Source: Lateolabrax maculatus
Lineage: Eukaryota > Chordata > Actinopteri > Acropomatiformes > Lateolabracidae
NCBI GenBank assembly: GCA_031216445.1
Contig: CM062213.1
Span: 3,114,001-3,178,000 of the forward strand
Length of the DNA: 64,000 nucleotides
Direction: 5' to 3'
Shown here: positions 22,202-33,500 of the stretch, piece after piece
Layout: every line of letters begins with the position of its first letter
How positions within the stretch are numbered: position 1 is the stretch's first letter
The notes under the pieces: model-generated
Told to the model about the DNA's origin: nothing
What the model saw: the letters and a program-made list of their open reading frames with translations, nothing else
The model's database searches: none
Made by a program: the position numbers and the translations under genes

Positions 22202-25200
22202 TGCAGTAAAGTTTTTCCTACCTTCCTCCAATCTTTAAAGAAGTTTTTGCGGAAGATATCCTTTGTGGTATACTCATGGTCCAGCATTTTAGCAAAGAAC
22301 GTGGCCACCTCTTCTGCTTCTGGGCTGAGCTTCATGTGCTTACCTAAAATATACAAAGAAACAGGCGTGTTTAGTCCATCACTGACATGCTCTCACATGG
22401 TTCTACAGTGTAACTCTTGACTGATGTAAGTAAAATAAATACAATCTTACCATCATAGTAAAATTTGACATTGCTAGGAAGAGGCTCGTACGGTGGTGCA
22501 AACACGGGCCCTTTGTGCTCCAGAAACTTCCATTTGACACCGTCTGTGTATCGCTCTTCTTCCCACCTGGCATCAAGCAAATAACAAAGCCATCCGATAA
22601 GGAGTTTGAATAAAATTGACAACAACACACAGTACATCCACACTTGCCCCATCGCCACAGAGATAGATGTACAGCTGGCTGGCATCAATAACTCACCATT
22701 TCCACTTCTCCTCTGGCTCTTTCTTTGCTTTCTTTTTCCCATCAGTGACTTCTCCTTTTTTGTTTTTTGTCTTTTTAGACTTGATGTCCTAAAAAAAAAA
22801 GGGAAGAAACTATTTGTGTTCTTTCGCAGGTTTGCCTAAAACCTGACACGTCAGTATCGCCACAAAAGACTCAAACCTGTCCAGTTCTTCAGGTGCTCAT
22901 TTTGTTGTGCGTACGGTCTTTTCTTACCTCATCTGGTTTCCTTTTCTTGGCCTTCTTGTCATTTTCAGTCTTTATTTTCTTGGGCTTGAATTCAGAGCTG
23001 AAAAACACATTGTGTTACAAATCTGGTCAGAACTATTCACATACACCAACCCTATTTTTTTTATTTTTTTTATATAAAAAAAAAAAGAAAGAAAAAAAAA
23101 AAAAGGCGCATGGAAGACATCTTAGGAGTCTAATCACACAGTCCACTCACTCATTATCGTCATCCCGTTCTCTTTTTAGGGACTTCTCAAGTTTAGGAGA
23201 GTGGTAAAAAACTTCTTCAGGCTCAGACTTCATATGGGGAAGGCTGCAAAAGAGGAAAAAAAAAAAAACTCTTTAAAATTCAGAAATGGTTACATATAAA
23301 GATGCATCTGCTGGTAACCTCAATACGGCACTTGGAACAAACGACATACCTGGCAAAGCCATTCTCTTTTTCTTTTTTGACTTTACCATCAAAGGACTTC
23401 ATCTGAAATATTTACAAAAGTTGTTAGAAGAAAAAAAACTTTGCAAAAACACACAACAGAAGAGGATAATCAACCATGTTCATATACAAGCAAAATGACA
23501 GTTCAGACATTGCCAAACATACATTCTAGTTTTATACATTTATACTTTTCCACATAAAACATTTGAATGGTAGAAGCTACCACACTTAAACCATTTAGCC
23601 ATCTTGACTCAGATTATTGGTCACTCCTATCATAAGATGGTGCCATGTCATGGCTTCTGTCTGTATTGTACACCAGTTGTATTTACTAAGTTTAGCAAGG
23701 GTAGTGCTATCTCAAATTATTAAGAGTACAGCTTTCTAGCTGCTTGAAGCCATCTGATATGTGGAACTAGGATCAAAACTATTACAAATAACCGATACCT
23801 TCATTCGATCCTCTTTGTACCCAGATGTAGAAAAATAAATATTTGTATGGTTTTGCTCGCAGCCAATCACTGCAAGCGTTCTTCAATTCAATGTGACGTG
23901 TGATTGGCTCTTGACCGCAGCAGCTATAACCCACAGTCTGTTGTGCTGAAGCTGAGCGTGGTGTATTTGACGGAGTTGGCACTTCAACGTGCAGAGATTC
24001 CACTAAAACATTAGAAAGTACGCGACTGGGGCATTTATAAATGCACGAGAGGCAGAAACTAACAAGTGACATCATAAAGCACCTCATGTAATGTTTAAAA
24101 TTACTTTCCCAAATAATCCTTCATTATACAGTTATTTAATATTTTAATAATTTGAAACACTTTCAAAATGTGTTTGTGTAAAAATCATTTGGATGGGGAG
24201 GAGTGGTAGCATTTCACGCAACTGAAAGCTTCCATTTACATGATATTGAATGAAGTAGGAAAAATAGGTATCAAAGTATCGGTATCACTTTGGGGGTACT
24301 GGTCATTTTTAATACGTTAAACAACATCCAGACCTATGTGGAATATATTTAAAAAAAAAAAAAAAAAGTCCTCACATGTAGTGATCCATTTTGTACTTGT
24401 GTTTTTGAATATTTCCATGTCCTGATTCAAAGGACAAAATTGTCAAACTTATAATTGAAACAGATAATGCAAACAAAAACTAAGCAGACGCACATTAGGT
24501 CATTGTGTTTAAATGGAGGTCCATGAATATGAGTGCATGTTTTGACAGAGCTTAATATTGTAAAATGACTCAAAATTAACCACAATGTCACAACATTACT
24601 TGCACAACCACATGTGCATTCGTCCGGTAATTTGCTTGTAAATTCACCTTCTCCTCCTTCCTCTTCTCCTTGTGCTTGTCCTTGTATTTGTCTGTGCTGC
24701 CATCTTTGTGCTTCATCTTTTCCTTGTCTCTGTGTTTTTTGTCAGAGAAGTCCTTGTGATCGCTATAGTTTAAAAGAAATACTAAATTAATTTACATAGT
24801 TTCATCCTCCACTATTTAATGCATAAAATACTGCAGTGACCAAGTGGTTTGTCTTGTCCCCTTTGAGCAGACGCCACCAGAAACATGCATTTAGGAGGAG
24901 TCTTGATGCACACACCATACCTGTTGCCATGCTTTGATTTCTCCCGTTCCTTATCCTTCTTGTGGTCCTTGTGTTTGTGTTCCTTCTCTTTATACTTGTC
25001 TTTATGCTTGTGAGAGTCTGAGGAAAACAAAAGTGTCATTTTCTCCAAAAGTGAACAAATTAGACCAAAACAATCCAACACTGACTGAATAAATGTAGGA
25101 TTGCTGTGTACCTACATTTTAGGTACCAAATCAAATGTCCACAGTATGATTGTCTACACACAAGGGGCGAGGACGCACTCCCTCACCCTGGTGCTAATGT

Positions 25201-27629
25201 GGACAGGCTAATAAAAGACAATCGTATCAACGGACAACTTAAAAAGTACTCAAAGTCCTCCGACAAGTAAAAATATGAATAAAATTGCTATAAACAATGT
25301 CTGAACATGCACCACAATTTGAATTTCATGCAGCCTGAAGTCTATTACACAGTAGCACAGCACCTCCTACTGCCCGCATGAGCCTCATTGTTTATGAGAC
25401 AATATGAACAAACAGACAGGTTTAAACATGCTAGTGAACAAAGTAGGGTTCCACCTTCTCTTCGCAGGCAAAATCTCAATTAAAACACCAAATCATACTT
25501 TTAAAAAGGGGCTAAGTGTTTGACTTGATCACAAGCACAGCTGACAGCTAACAGTCTATTCTACTAACAAGTCTTATAAACAAGTTGTCTGAAATGCCCT
25601 GGTCTGCCAGCGTAGGATAAACAACCCATTCACACGATGAAGCTGAAAACCTCTGATCGGTGAGTGATTTGGTCTCAAAGAAGCACTAAAACCAAAGAAC
25701 AGTCTAGGAGCTTTACCTTGATTGTTCTGTTTATCACTGTAACACTAGTCGTCGTTGTGAAGATGGCTGCTTTCATCTGTCCTCTCAAGATTTAAGCCAA
25801 ATCAATTTGTGATACATTTCAATGAACAGGCCCTTGTGTGCTCTGTCACATTACTGAAGACACACGAGAGTATTATCTGACACTCGACAGTTCACAACTA
25901 AAATACATAAAGACTTATGTATATATGACTTGTGATTGACAAATAAGTAGTACTATATGTTCTGGTAACTGATTAAGAGTGCTGGGAAATGTATTTATTT
26001 TTTAAAACATGGCTAAAGATAACATTTATAAAAAGGCCAATCTTGCTTGTTAATCTCTGGAGTTTAACTGTTCAACCCAGTCTGAAGGGAATTAATAACA
26101 TGTTAATACGTGGGCCGGTACAGTCGTCTAGATTTTATGATACAAAGGAACAGGGAAGTCAAATTCCAATAATCCTAAAATGTGAGATTGCTACAGTATC
26201 ACATAACTGCCAGACATATTGAAGACTTTCTTACACAGTCATGGGCCTGTATGTGTGTGTATATCACAGGAAAACAAAGTTAGTGAAACTAAACTGACTC
26301 AAAACAAAATGTGGTTTTCTTGGTATGAATATGATTGGTTTGTTGTATGATCAAAATGTTTCTGGGGGTTCAACATACAGATGATAAAAGCATTAAAAAC
26401 TCCAGAAGTGTGCTAAATTTTTACTTTATAATACTGCTAAGACTTTCTAATATCTAATACCTCCTTTAACCTGTATGTGATGAATTAAAGTTAAAGACTT
26501 GATGTGCTGACTGTTGAAATGTGGATCCAAATCAAAACGGTCCACTTTCTCCCAGTATGTGGGAATGTTAAGTCCCTGTGGCTAGAATAAAAAATAACTT
26601 TAGCTATGAAAAAAAAAGGCGTTTCAGGGCGAGTATTAAAAAGAAAAGTGCCTCTTCTCGGTCACCACATGGCTCCTAATGAAGCTCTGTGCCTCCACAC
26701 AGCCATCTGCACCTCACAGCCTGGGTTCAGCTTGCAGCACAGTCAGGCCGCTACACCGAAAAAGAAAATGGCGCAGAGACTAAGTCCTCAACCCCCAAAC
26801 CCTCACTTTCAGACGGGAAATGTGGCATCAAAAGCGACCCAACAAGGACACCCGACGCGACAAACTGATAAAACACCTCCAGGTGTGCGACAATGTCGGG
26901 TCGAAAGGAGAAAACAAGGCGCGGAAGAGCTTTTATTAGACCTCCCTTTTGAACAATAGGCGCTTGTGAGCGAGACAGAGGACTTAGTCTCTGGACGCCA
27001 TTTCTGTCCTCTGCTGAGAACTAACGCAACGCTGCGTTTGGGCAGCGAAGATGTGTCAGAATCGGGAGGAAAAGCCTCCGTTTTTTATTTTTAAACACAC
27101 GTTACCTGTCGTGTCATGAACTTACCATTGAAACGAGAGCCACAGTCAACCTGAAAAACCAGAAAGAGAAGAAAAAACAGACCAGTGTTAGAATTTCGTC
27201 GAGGCTAACTAGCCGGCTAACTAACTTTGAACTTGCTGTCTGTCTGTTAGCAGCCAGTTAGCTCGGCTGACTGGTGCTAAGCTACATAAACACACGCACA
27301 CATACATGGGCTCGGCGGCTAACGGCGGCTAACGGCTACCGCCACAGAGAACGGTAACGTTTCCCCGCTTCGCCTCCGTGTCGGTGCCCGGCCACACACG
27401 CGTCAGAGCCGCCGGGGAGCCGCCGGTCCGCCGCCCGGGGAGCGGACCCGGGCTGAAGCGGGTCAGACGGCTGTTAACGACAACACGGGTCGGCTCGGAT
27501 AGCGCGCGCTAGCTGGCACGGGTCACACTTAGCCCGAGTTGCCTCGTTAAAACCGAGTGAACACAACAAACCGCGGCCCGACAGCGGGGACGTTACCTGG
27601 TCTTCGCTGTGGGAATGGTCCCCACTCAT
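18190..27629 (-). CDS. top1: DNA topoisomerase I (TOP1), 753 aa, 21 coding exons
   Basis: A nuclear type IB topoisomerase that relaxes supercoils ahead of polymerases by a 3'-phosphotyrosyl intermediate. Coding exons, 5' to 3': 27597-27629, 27126-27150, 24921-25017, 24648-24762, 23350-23402, 23151-23243, 22928-22997, 22697-22788, 22451-22566, 22222-22343, 21944-22066, 21261-21448, 21033-21177, 20531-20674, 20157-20342, 19995-20063, 19673-19787, 19286-19413, 18644-18738, 18408-18557, 18190-18292. They sum to 2262 nt and every junction keeps frame. The N-terminus begins [11 protein letters not shown] and continues into a Lys/His/Asp-rich, highly charged region. The core has [19 protein letters not shown] and [14 protein letters not shown]. 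Catalytic context is intact: [20 protein letters not shown] (Arg488 of human), [18 protein letters not shown] (Lys532, Arg590), LNKHLQEL (His632). The nucleophile Tyr is residue 711 in [10 protein letters not shown] (codon 18436-18434; human Tyr723). The C-terminus ends ADDDFEF. Human TOP1 is 765 aa. Teleosts may carry a second copy, so an a/b suffix is not assigned. Confidence 0.97.
22169..22199. repeat. poly(A) tract of about 31 nt in a top1 intron
   Basis: It lies 23 bp past the donor of the exon ending at 22222 and reads as a T run on the top1 strand. Shorter A runs are common in the other top1 introns. Confidence 0.9.
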
Positions 27630-27850
27630 CTCCCCGAGCGATGTTGGATTTAAAAAATAAAATCAAAAAGAAGACAGAGTGAGACAGAGTGAGAGAGGGT
27701 GAGAGAGGGTGAGGGAGGGAGAGGAGCGAGAGGTTTCCACACACCGGCGAGGAGACGCAGGCGGAGTGAAGGCAGACTCCCAGAGTCCCAGCTGCACGCC
27801 ACTGCGCATGCGCGTCAATTTAAATGGTACAGAGCAGGAAGGCTCCTCCT
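27630..27850 (-). promoter_or_regulatory. top1 5' UTR and promoter with NRF1 site
   Basis: This GC-rich region lies upstream of the top1 ATG. A perfect NRF1-type palindrome, TGCGCATGCGC, is at 27803-27813. A (GAGAGAGGGT)-type purine repeat lies at 27680-27730. No TATA box in a plausible position is seen. NRF1-driven, TATA-less promoters are typical of housekeeping genes. Confidence 0.55.
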
Positions 27851-27879
27851 CCTCACGAAACGTGTTCCTCTACAGGACC

Positions 27880-28480
27880 CCGGGGGGGGGGGCAGGGGGT
27901 CCCGGGGGGGGCATGGAGCCCTGGGGGGGGGGGGCCATGTGGTCCCGGGGGGGGGGCAGGGAGTCCTAAGGGGGCCGGACATGTAGAGGGGGGGAACATG
28001 TAGTCCTGAGGGGGGGGCATGGAGCCCTGAGGGGGGGGGGCCATGTGGTCCCGGGGGGGGGGGGGGGCAGGGGGTCCGGGGGGGGGGCAGGGGGTCCCGG
28101 GGGGGGGGACATGGAGTCCTGAGTTGGGGGGGGCATGTGGTCCCGGGGGGGCAGGGAGTCCTAAGGGGGCCGGACATGTAGAGGGGGGGAACATGTAGTC
28201 CTGAGGGGGGGGCATGGAGTCCTGAGGGGGAGAGGGAGGGGGGGCATGTGGTCCTGAAGGGACCGGACATGTAGAGGGGGGGAACATGCAATCCTGAGGG
28301 GGCCAGACATGTGGGGGGGGGGACATGCAGTCCTGAGGGGGCCGGACATGTAGTCCTGAGGGGGCCAGACATGTGGGGGGGGAACATGCAGTCCTGAGGG
28401 GGCCAGACATGTGGTCCTGAGGGGGGGGACATGCAGTCCAGAGGGGGCCGGACATGTGGTCCTCGGAGGGTACACGTGTA
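27880..28480. repeat. G-rich degenerate tandem repeat with quadruplex potential
   Basis: Dozens of G runs of 5-15 nt are separated by short spacers such as GACATGTAGTCCTGA and CATGGAGTCCTGA. The units are irregular, roughly 20-60 nt, and grade into the regular 23-bp array to the right. Many windows fit the G3+N1-7 quadruplex pattern on the plus strand. Base calls in such runs are error-prone. Confidence 0.9.
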
Positions 28481-28920
28481 GTCCTGAGTGGGGTACACCT
28501 GTAGTCCTGCGTGGGTACACCTGTAGTCCTGAGGGGGGTACACCTGTAGTCCTGCATGGGGTGCACCTGTAGTCCTGCGTGGGGAACACCTGTAGTCCTG
28601 CGTGGGGTACACCTGTAGTCCTGAGGGGGGTACACCTGTAGTCCTGCGTGGGGTACACCTGTAGTCCTGAGGGGGGTACACCTGTAGTCCTGAGGGGGGT
28701 ACACCTGTAGTCCTGAGTGGGGTACACCTGTAGTCCTGCGTGGGGAACACCTGTAGTCCTGCGTGGGGTACACCTGTAGTCCTGAGGGGGGTACACCTGT
28801 AGTCCTGCGTGGGGTACACCTGTAGTCCTGAGGGGGGTACACCTGTAGTCCTGCGTGGGGTACACCTGTAGTCCTGAGTGGGGTACACCTGTAGTCCTGC
28901 GTGGGGTACACCTGTGGCAG
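28481..28920. repeat. 23-bp minisatellite, about 19 copies
   Basis: The unit is close to GTACACCTGTAGTCCTG followed by CGTGGG or AGGGGG. It is tandemly repeated with about 23-bp spacing and few substitutions. Variation is mostly CGTGG versus AGGGG and TACACC versus AACACC. The unit has no stop codon in any minus-strand frame, which creates long spurious open frames across the array. Confidence 0.95.
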
Positions 28921-30220
28921 GAGCAGGGTGGTCTCCCACAGTCCTGAGTGAGTCCAGTTTGCTGTTTGTATTCACCTGATAAGAGAGCAGAAGGACGGAG
29001 CCGCTCATATTATTAGAAATGATAAGAACCATCATCGTGTCTGAAGGTCGGTCAGAAACGTGACCTCACTCCCCTCAGGTCGTTCAGTGCTGCTGTCATT
29101 AGCAGAGACTGACGTATATGTTTGCTGAGCGAGCTCAGGTTGCCCACGAGGCCTTGGCACGGTGCTGTGCTTTCAGTTTGTGGCACCTAACAGACAGGCC
29201 TGTCACGCAACAACTCAAAGGCAAAGAGGCTCAGACTACAGCAGATGGGTGAACTGAAAGTCGAAGGTATGGTTAAGCAGAATAACTACCTGAAATGTTC
29301 TAAAAAAGTAGGTTTCAGTTTCACGCCAACTGGTCTTGGTGATCCTCTTTAGATAATACATTAAAATGTGTAGTGTTTTATATCCAAGCTGGTTGACAGA
29401 TGACCACTGAACAACTGCAAATCTAATCTGAATACAAAGGAAATCATCTAAAATCACCAGTATTTTAAAATGATTTTGATATAAATTATACACTATCACA
29501 ATGGCACAATAGCTTGCACTATAATATTTGTTAAACATTGTATTTTCAAAGCCAGTTATATTTCTGAATGGGTTTCATCGACATCTTTCCCTCAGAGGTT
29601 ATGAGAGTAATGTATACATACATACATACATATATATTAGTAATAAAAATAAATATTTTTTAAAAAGTTATTACTCAGTTAGGGATGAATGAGACTTGTT
29701 GGTGGATCTGAGTGAATGATGTTCGAGGCAAACTCATTTTTGTCCAGAAGAGGGCATTGCAGTCCATAATATTACCCAACAGGATCCACCTGTCCTCTCA
29801 GACAGAAGTTAACAGCATATTCTAGAATTCTATATTTTATACTGTGAAGAGCTGCTAAAAACACGATAGATGGCATTTCTTCTTAAGGAGGATCTGTGTG
29901 ATTAAAACCCAAATAAATAATTGTACCAAATCTAAGCTATACTTGTTCTTTTAGTGCAATAAAAGTCTGTGTTAGGGTTAATTCAGTGATTTCCAACTGC
30001 AATTTATTTCACATTATAGATCCAGTAATTTGCACTAGTAAAATCTGCACACAGTGCAAGTGTATACAATAAATACAACACGACCACATACAAACTTTTC
30101 CATCTTCATGTACTTTATATGATCTAGGAGGCCTCAGTGAGTGTTTTAGGTCACAACTGACAATCCAGAGTTAAAATGATGCAACGCCACACAAACATGC
30201 CACCAAGTTCCTGAGTGGAT
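28921..30220. other. spacer between the top1 minisatellite and the cyldl 3' end
   Basis: AT-rich DNA with no supportable exon. A short (ATAC)n tract lies at about 29612-29630 and an A run at about 30248-30266. Confidence 0.6.
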
Positions 30221-30226
30221 TTTATT
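30221..30226 (-). promoter_or_regulatory. candidate cyldl poly(A) signal
   Basis: TTTATT on the plus strand gives AATAAA on the gene strand, about 370 nt beyond the cyldl stop codon. It is the first good match downstream. Confidence 0.45.
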
Positions 30227-30598
30227 CTTATGTCTTTTCATGTCATGAAAAAAAAAAAAAAAAAAATCACTTTTCTTTTAAAAATCTTGGTATAAATAAT
30301 CAATGTGACAGCAGCAAGACATTCAAGAGATAAAATAAGGCAATGATGAGGAGCTCAGTGTTACATTTTTTACTGCTCATTCTTTCTCTCCGTACATATC
30401 AACATCAACTTTGACTGAGAGCATATGAAATCAAATAACAAATAACCACCCCACCCTCCCCCAATCACGTTAAAAGCATCCGCTTCAGTTCCTGCTGTTG
30501 GGATGAAATAACCGGCACAAAATCTTGCTGATTGGGCAGAGATGCAAGGTTATTAAGGCACTGTTATGGGAACGTCGTGTCCTCGTCCTCACATGCGT

Positions 30599-33500
30599 TT
30601 AAGCCTCCTGACGGTTTGGTTTTGGAAGCCGTTTGTCTGGCTTCTGGTATAAAAACATGTAGGAGTCACACAGCAGTCTGCGCACGAGTTCGGGAGCCTT
30701 GGAGGGGTTAGCCCGAGCCAGCTCCTCCTCGGGCTGGGACAGGAAGTCACCCAGCTCTGGACAAGCTCGGATCTCAGGAATGTTGTAGCCATGCTGATCG
30801 TCACCTGTGAGAAAGCGTTGGAAGCGTAGCGAAGAGATAAAGACCAGTCCTAGACGTCAGAGTAGCTTTATCTACTACTGTTGAGGCTGCGTTATCAGCA
30901 AATAAGGCAATCATGGGTAACCACTTCATTGTAGCAAGAGTTTGCACGAACATCAGAATATAAATCACATTCAATTCTATAATGCCACTGATGGAATTTC
31001 TGGCTCAACCCAAGAAACAATCTGAAATCTCTTACCGCATCTGTCTGCCATGCTGTCAAAGAAGAGCCAGGAGTGCGGATCAGGGCCATATTTGACAAAT
31101 GACACATAGTGGCTGGTTTGAATGCAGAGCACAGCAAACAGCTGCATCATGTGTCTGGGCACGGGAGCATCAGAGGCCACATCAGCTGGCACTGCTAGGG
31201 CTTTAGGGGAGTGACCCTGCCGCAAGGGATGAGTGTGCACCTTTAAGAAAGTAGGACAGTTTACACTATAAGATTGGTCAGTGGGATACTTGACATCTAA
31301 ATAAAAAGAGGCCATCGGGCTTACCTGTGTGTTGCACGTAGCGCAGAACTGTTTGATTCTCCCTGGCTGCAGTTTGCGATCTGGTAGACACTGAAGACAC
31401 TCGTACTCTGCCAAATGCCCACAGATGAAGCATTCCCTTGGAGCTGTTGGGAAAAGTAGGTGATCCGTAAGCATCTTTAAAAACACTGTATTAAAACAAC
31501 TATTCCATTGACATCCTATATGAGTGGAATCGGTGCAGTATGTATGGTCCTCACAGCTGTACAGGAGATCTGTGATGTCCAGCTCAGTGGAGGGAAGGAT
31601 GTGGGAAAACATCTTATACTTGTTTCCAAACCTTGGCATCTGAACCATCAGACAGGACGGCATCTAAGGGACACACAGGGAAGGCGATATTGGGGTTACA
31701 TGACTGTACAGAGGAACAACTTGATAAATCTGATGAGCACACGCTCACCTCTTCAAACTTGAGGTCACCTGACTGGCAGGATGTGTCCATTAGCTGTTGA
31801 ACGGTGGGCATCTGTCCCATTTGTTCTTTTTCCAGAAAGATCTGGAAGGTATAGGCACCCTGAGATGTTTCTTGTCTCGATCTAAACACAAACAGAATTC
31901 CAGTAACTCAACTTTACATAGTCAAACAGGACAGGATATTGAATGCTGGCTGGTTCAGGAGCTTACCTGATCCTGAGCAGCGGCTCCATGCAAAGCACCT
32001 TCTGAAAGAGGACCGTGATGAACTCCTCCGGGTCTGCAGTAAAGAAAAGCAATTAAAAACACATAGAACTGTAACAGTAGGCTTTGGTATGTTATGCTGC
32101 AATGCCTAAAGCCCCTCTATAAAAACTTTTTAACAATGCATGTTACAAGATACGGGTGTGCACCTTTTTCCTCTGTTCTGAAGGTATCGCAGCCAAGCTG
32201 TTTACGGAAATTCATCACACTCTCAGCAGGCACAAACCCTTGTCTGCAATAAATACATTAGTTATCAGTAAGCAAACACAAGAACTTGCACACTGGAGTA
32301 GCTGCATACACCAAAACAATCCAGAGCAAACTCAAAGACACACCTTCTTATGGAAAGAAGTTCAAAGCATATGCACGTTTAAGTGTTAGCTAATGGATAT
32401 AGAGTGACCATATCATTAAGTCAGAGAGTACTTGTTTAGCAGTTGAGATAATATAAAATGTCATAATGTTCTTGTTTTGCAGCGTAGATGATAATACAAG
32501 GCTTTAGAAGAGTGTTTATACCTGCGTAAACGGTTGACGATTTTTCTAAGAGTGCAGGTTATGGGCTTTTCTGTGTCAGCAGGCTTCTGGCAGATATTAT
32601 CCAGGGTCACGGATGAGCTGAACAAACTGGAGAGAGGAACCCACATTGTTTTATCAACTTGGCACTTAATCGGAATAATTTCGCCATGCACATTTAGTTG
32701 TGCATGATCTCCTCCTAATAAAAGGACTTTAGATTATGTGACATTAAAGTAATATGAGCTGATTTGCAACAGTGTGCTATCAAAAACGCCCTGAGGGGTG
32801 GTGAGCTGGTTTTACCTGAAGAGTGTGGCATCAAGATAACAAGAGTTAATGTGACCCTGAATCCCTTTCATTCTTCCCTCTAACAAAGACAAGGCTGCCG
32901 ATTCAGGGATAGGTGGTGCATCCTCCTCTGAGTCGTCAAAGGGAAGAACTGAAAACAGCAAGCAAACAGATGTTCCTATTAAATGGCAACACAGATTTCA
33001 CCAAATTTCAACTGTGGCTTTAGATTAGAGAAAGCTGGTATTGTGCAGCAGCTTCTCACAGGGCTTAAACACACAGTCCAACTGGACAATGACACAGGCC
33101 CTAAAGGACAATGATTAATCTGCTTTCCCAAAGCAGGAAGTTGACAGGACTGTCAGAAATGTCCCACTGATAAAAAGAGTACATTGTTTCAGGTGTCACT
33201 GATGTAATTTCTCTTCACTAACTCCTGCCAGAGGCACAAGGGAGTGACAATGTCATGTAATGTACAACCCTTCAACAGGAACAAAAGTTAATCAAAACCG
33301 AGTCTGTGAGGCGTGTAATTGTAAATGACAGATAGTGAGAGGAATGAAAAACATCTACCCCTAAAGCTTTATGTGATAACTTTACACAATACTGGCACTC
33401 TGCACAAAATTGAAGTACTGTACAGGAAGTTTTGCAATCTCTAAATCTTTCAGAGTACTAGTCAGCCCACCACACAGAGCCTGGAGATAACCAATTATAT

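Noticed and set aside
27815..29035. 406-codon minus-strand open frame and its overlapping partners of 352 and 234 codons
   Set aside because: They exist only because the 23-bp minisatellite lacks minus-strand stop codons; every frame gives the same low-complexity repeat and no domain.
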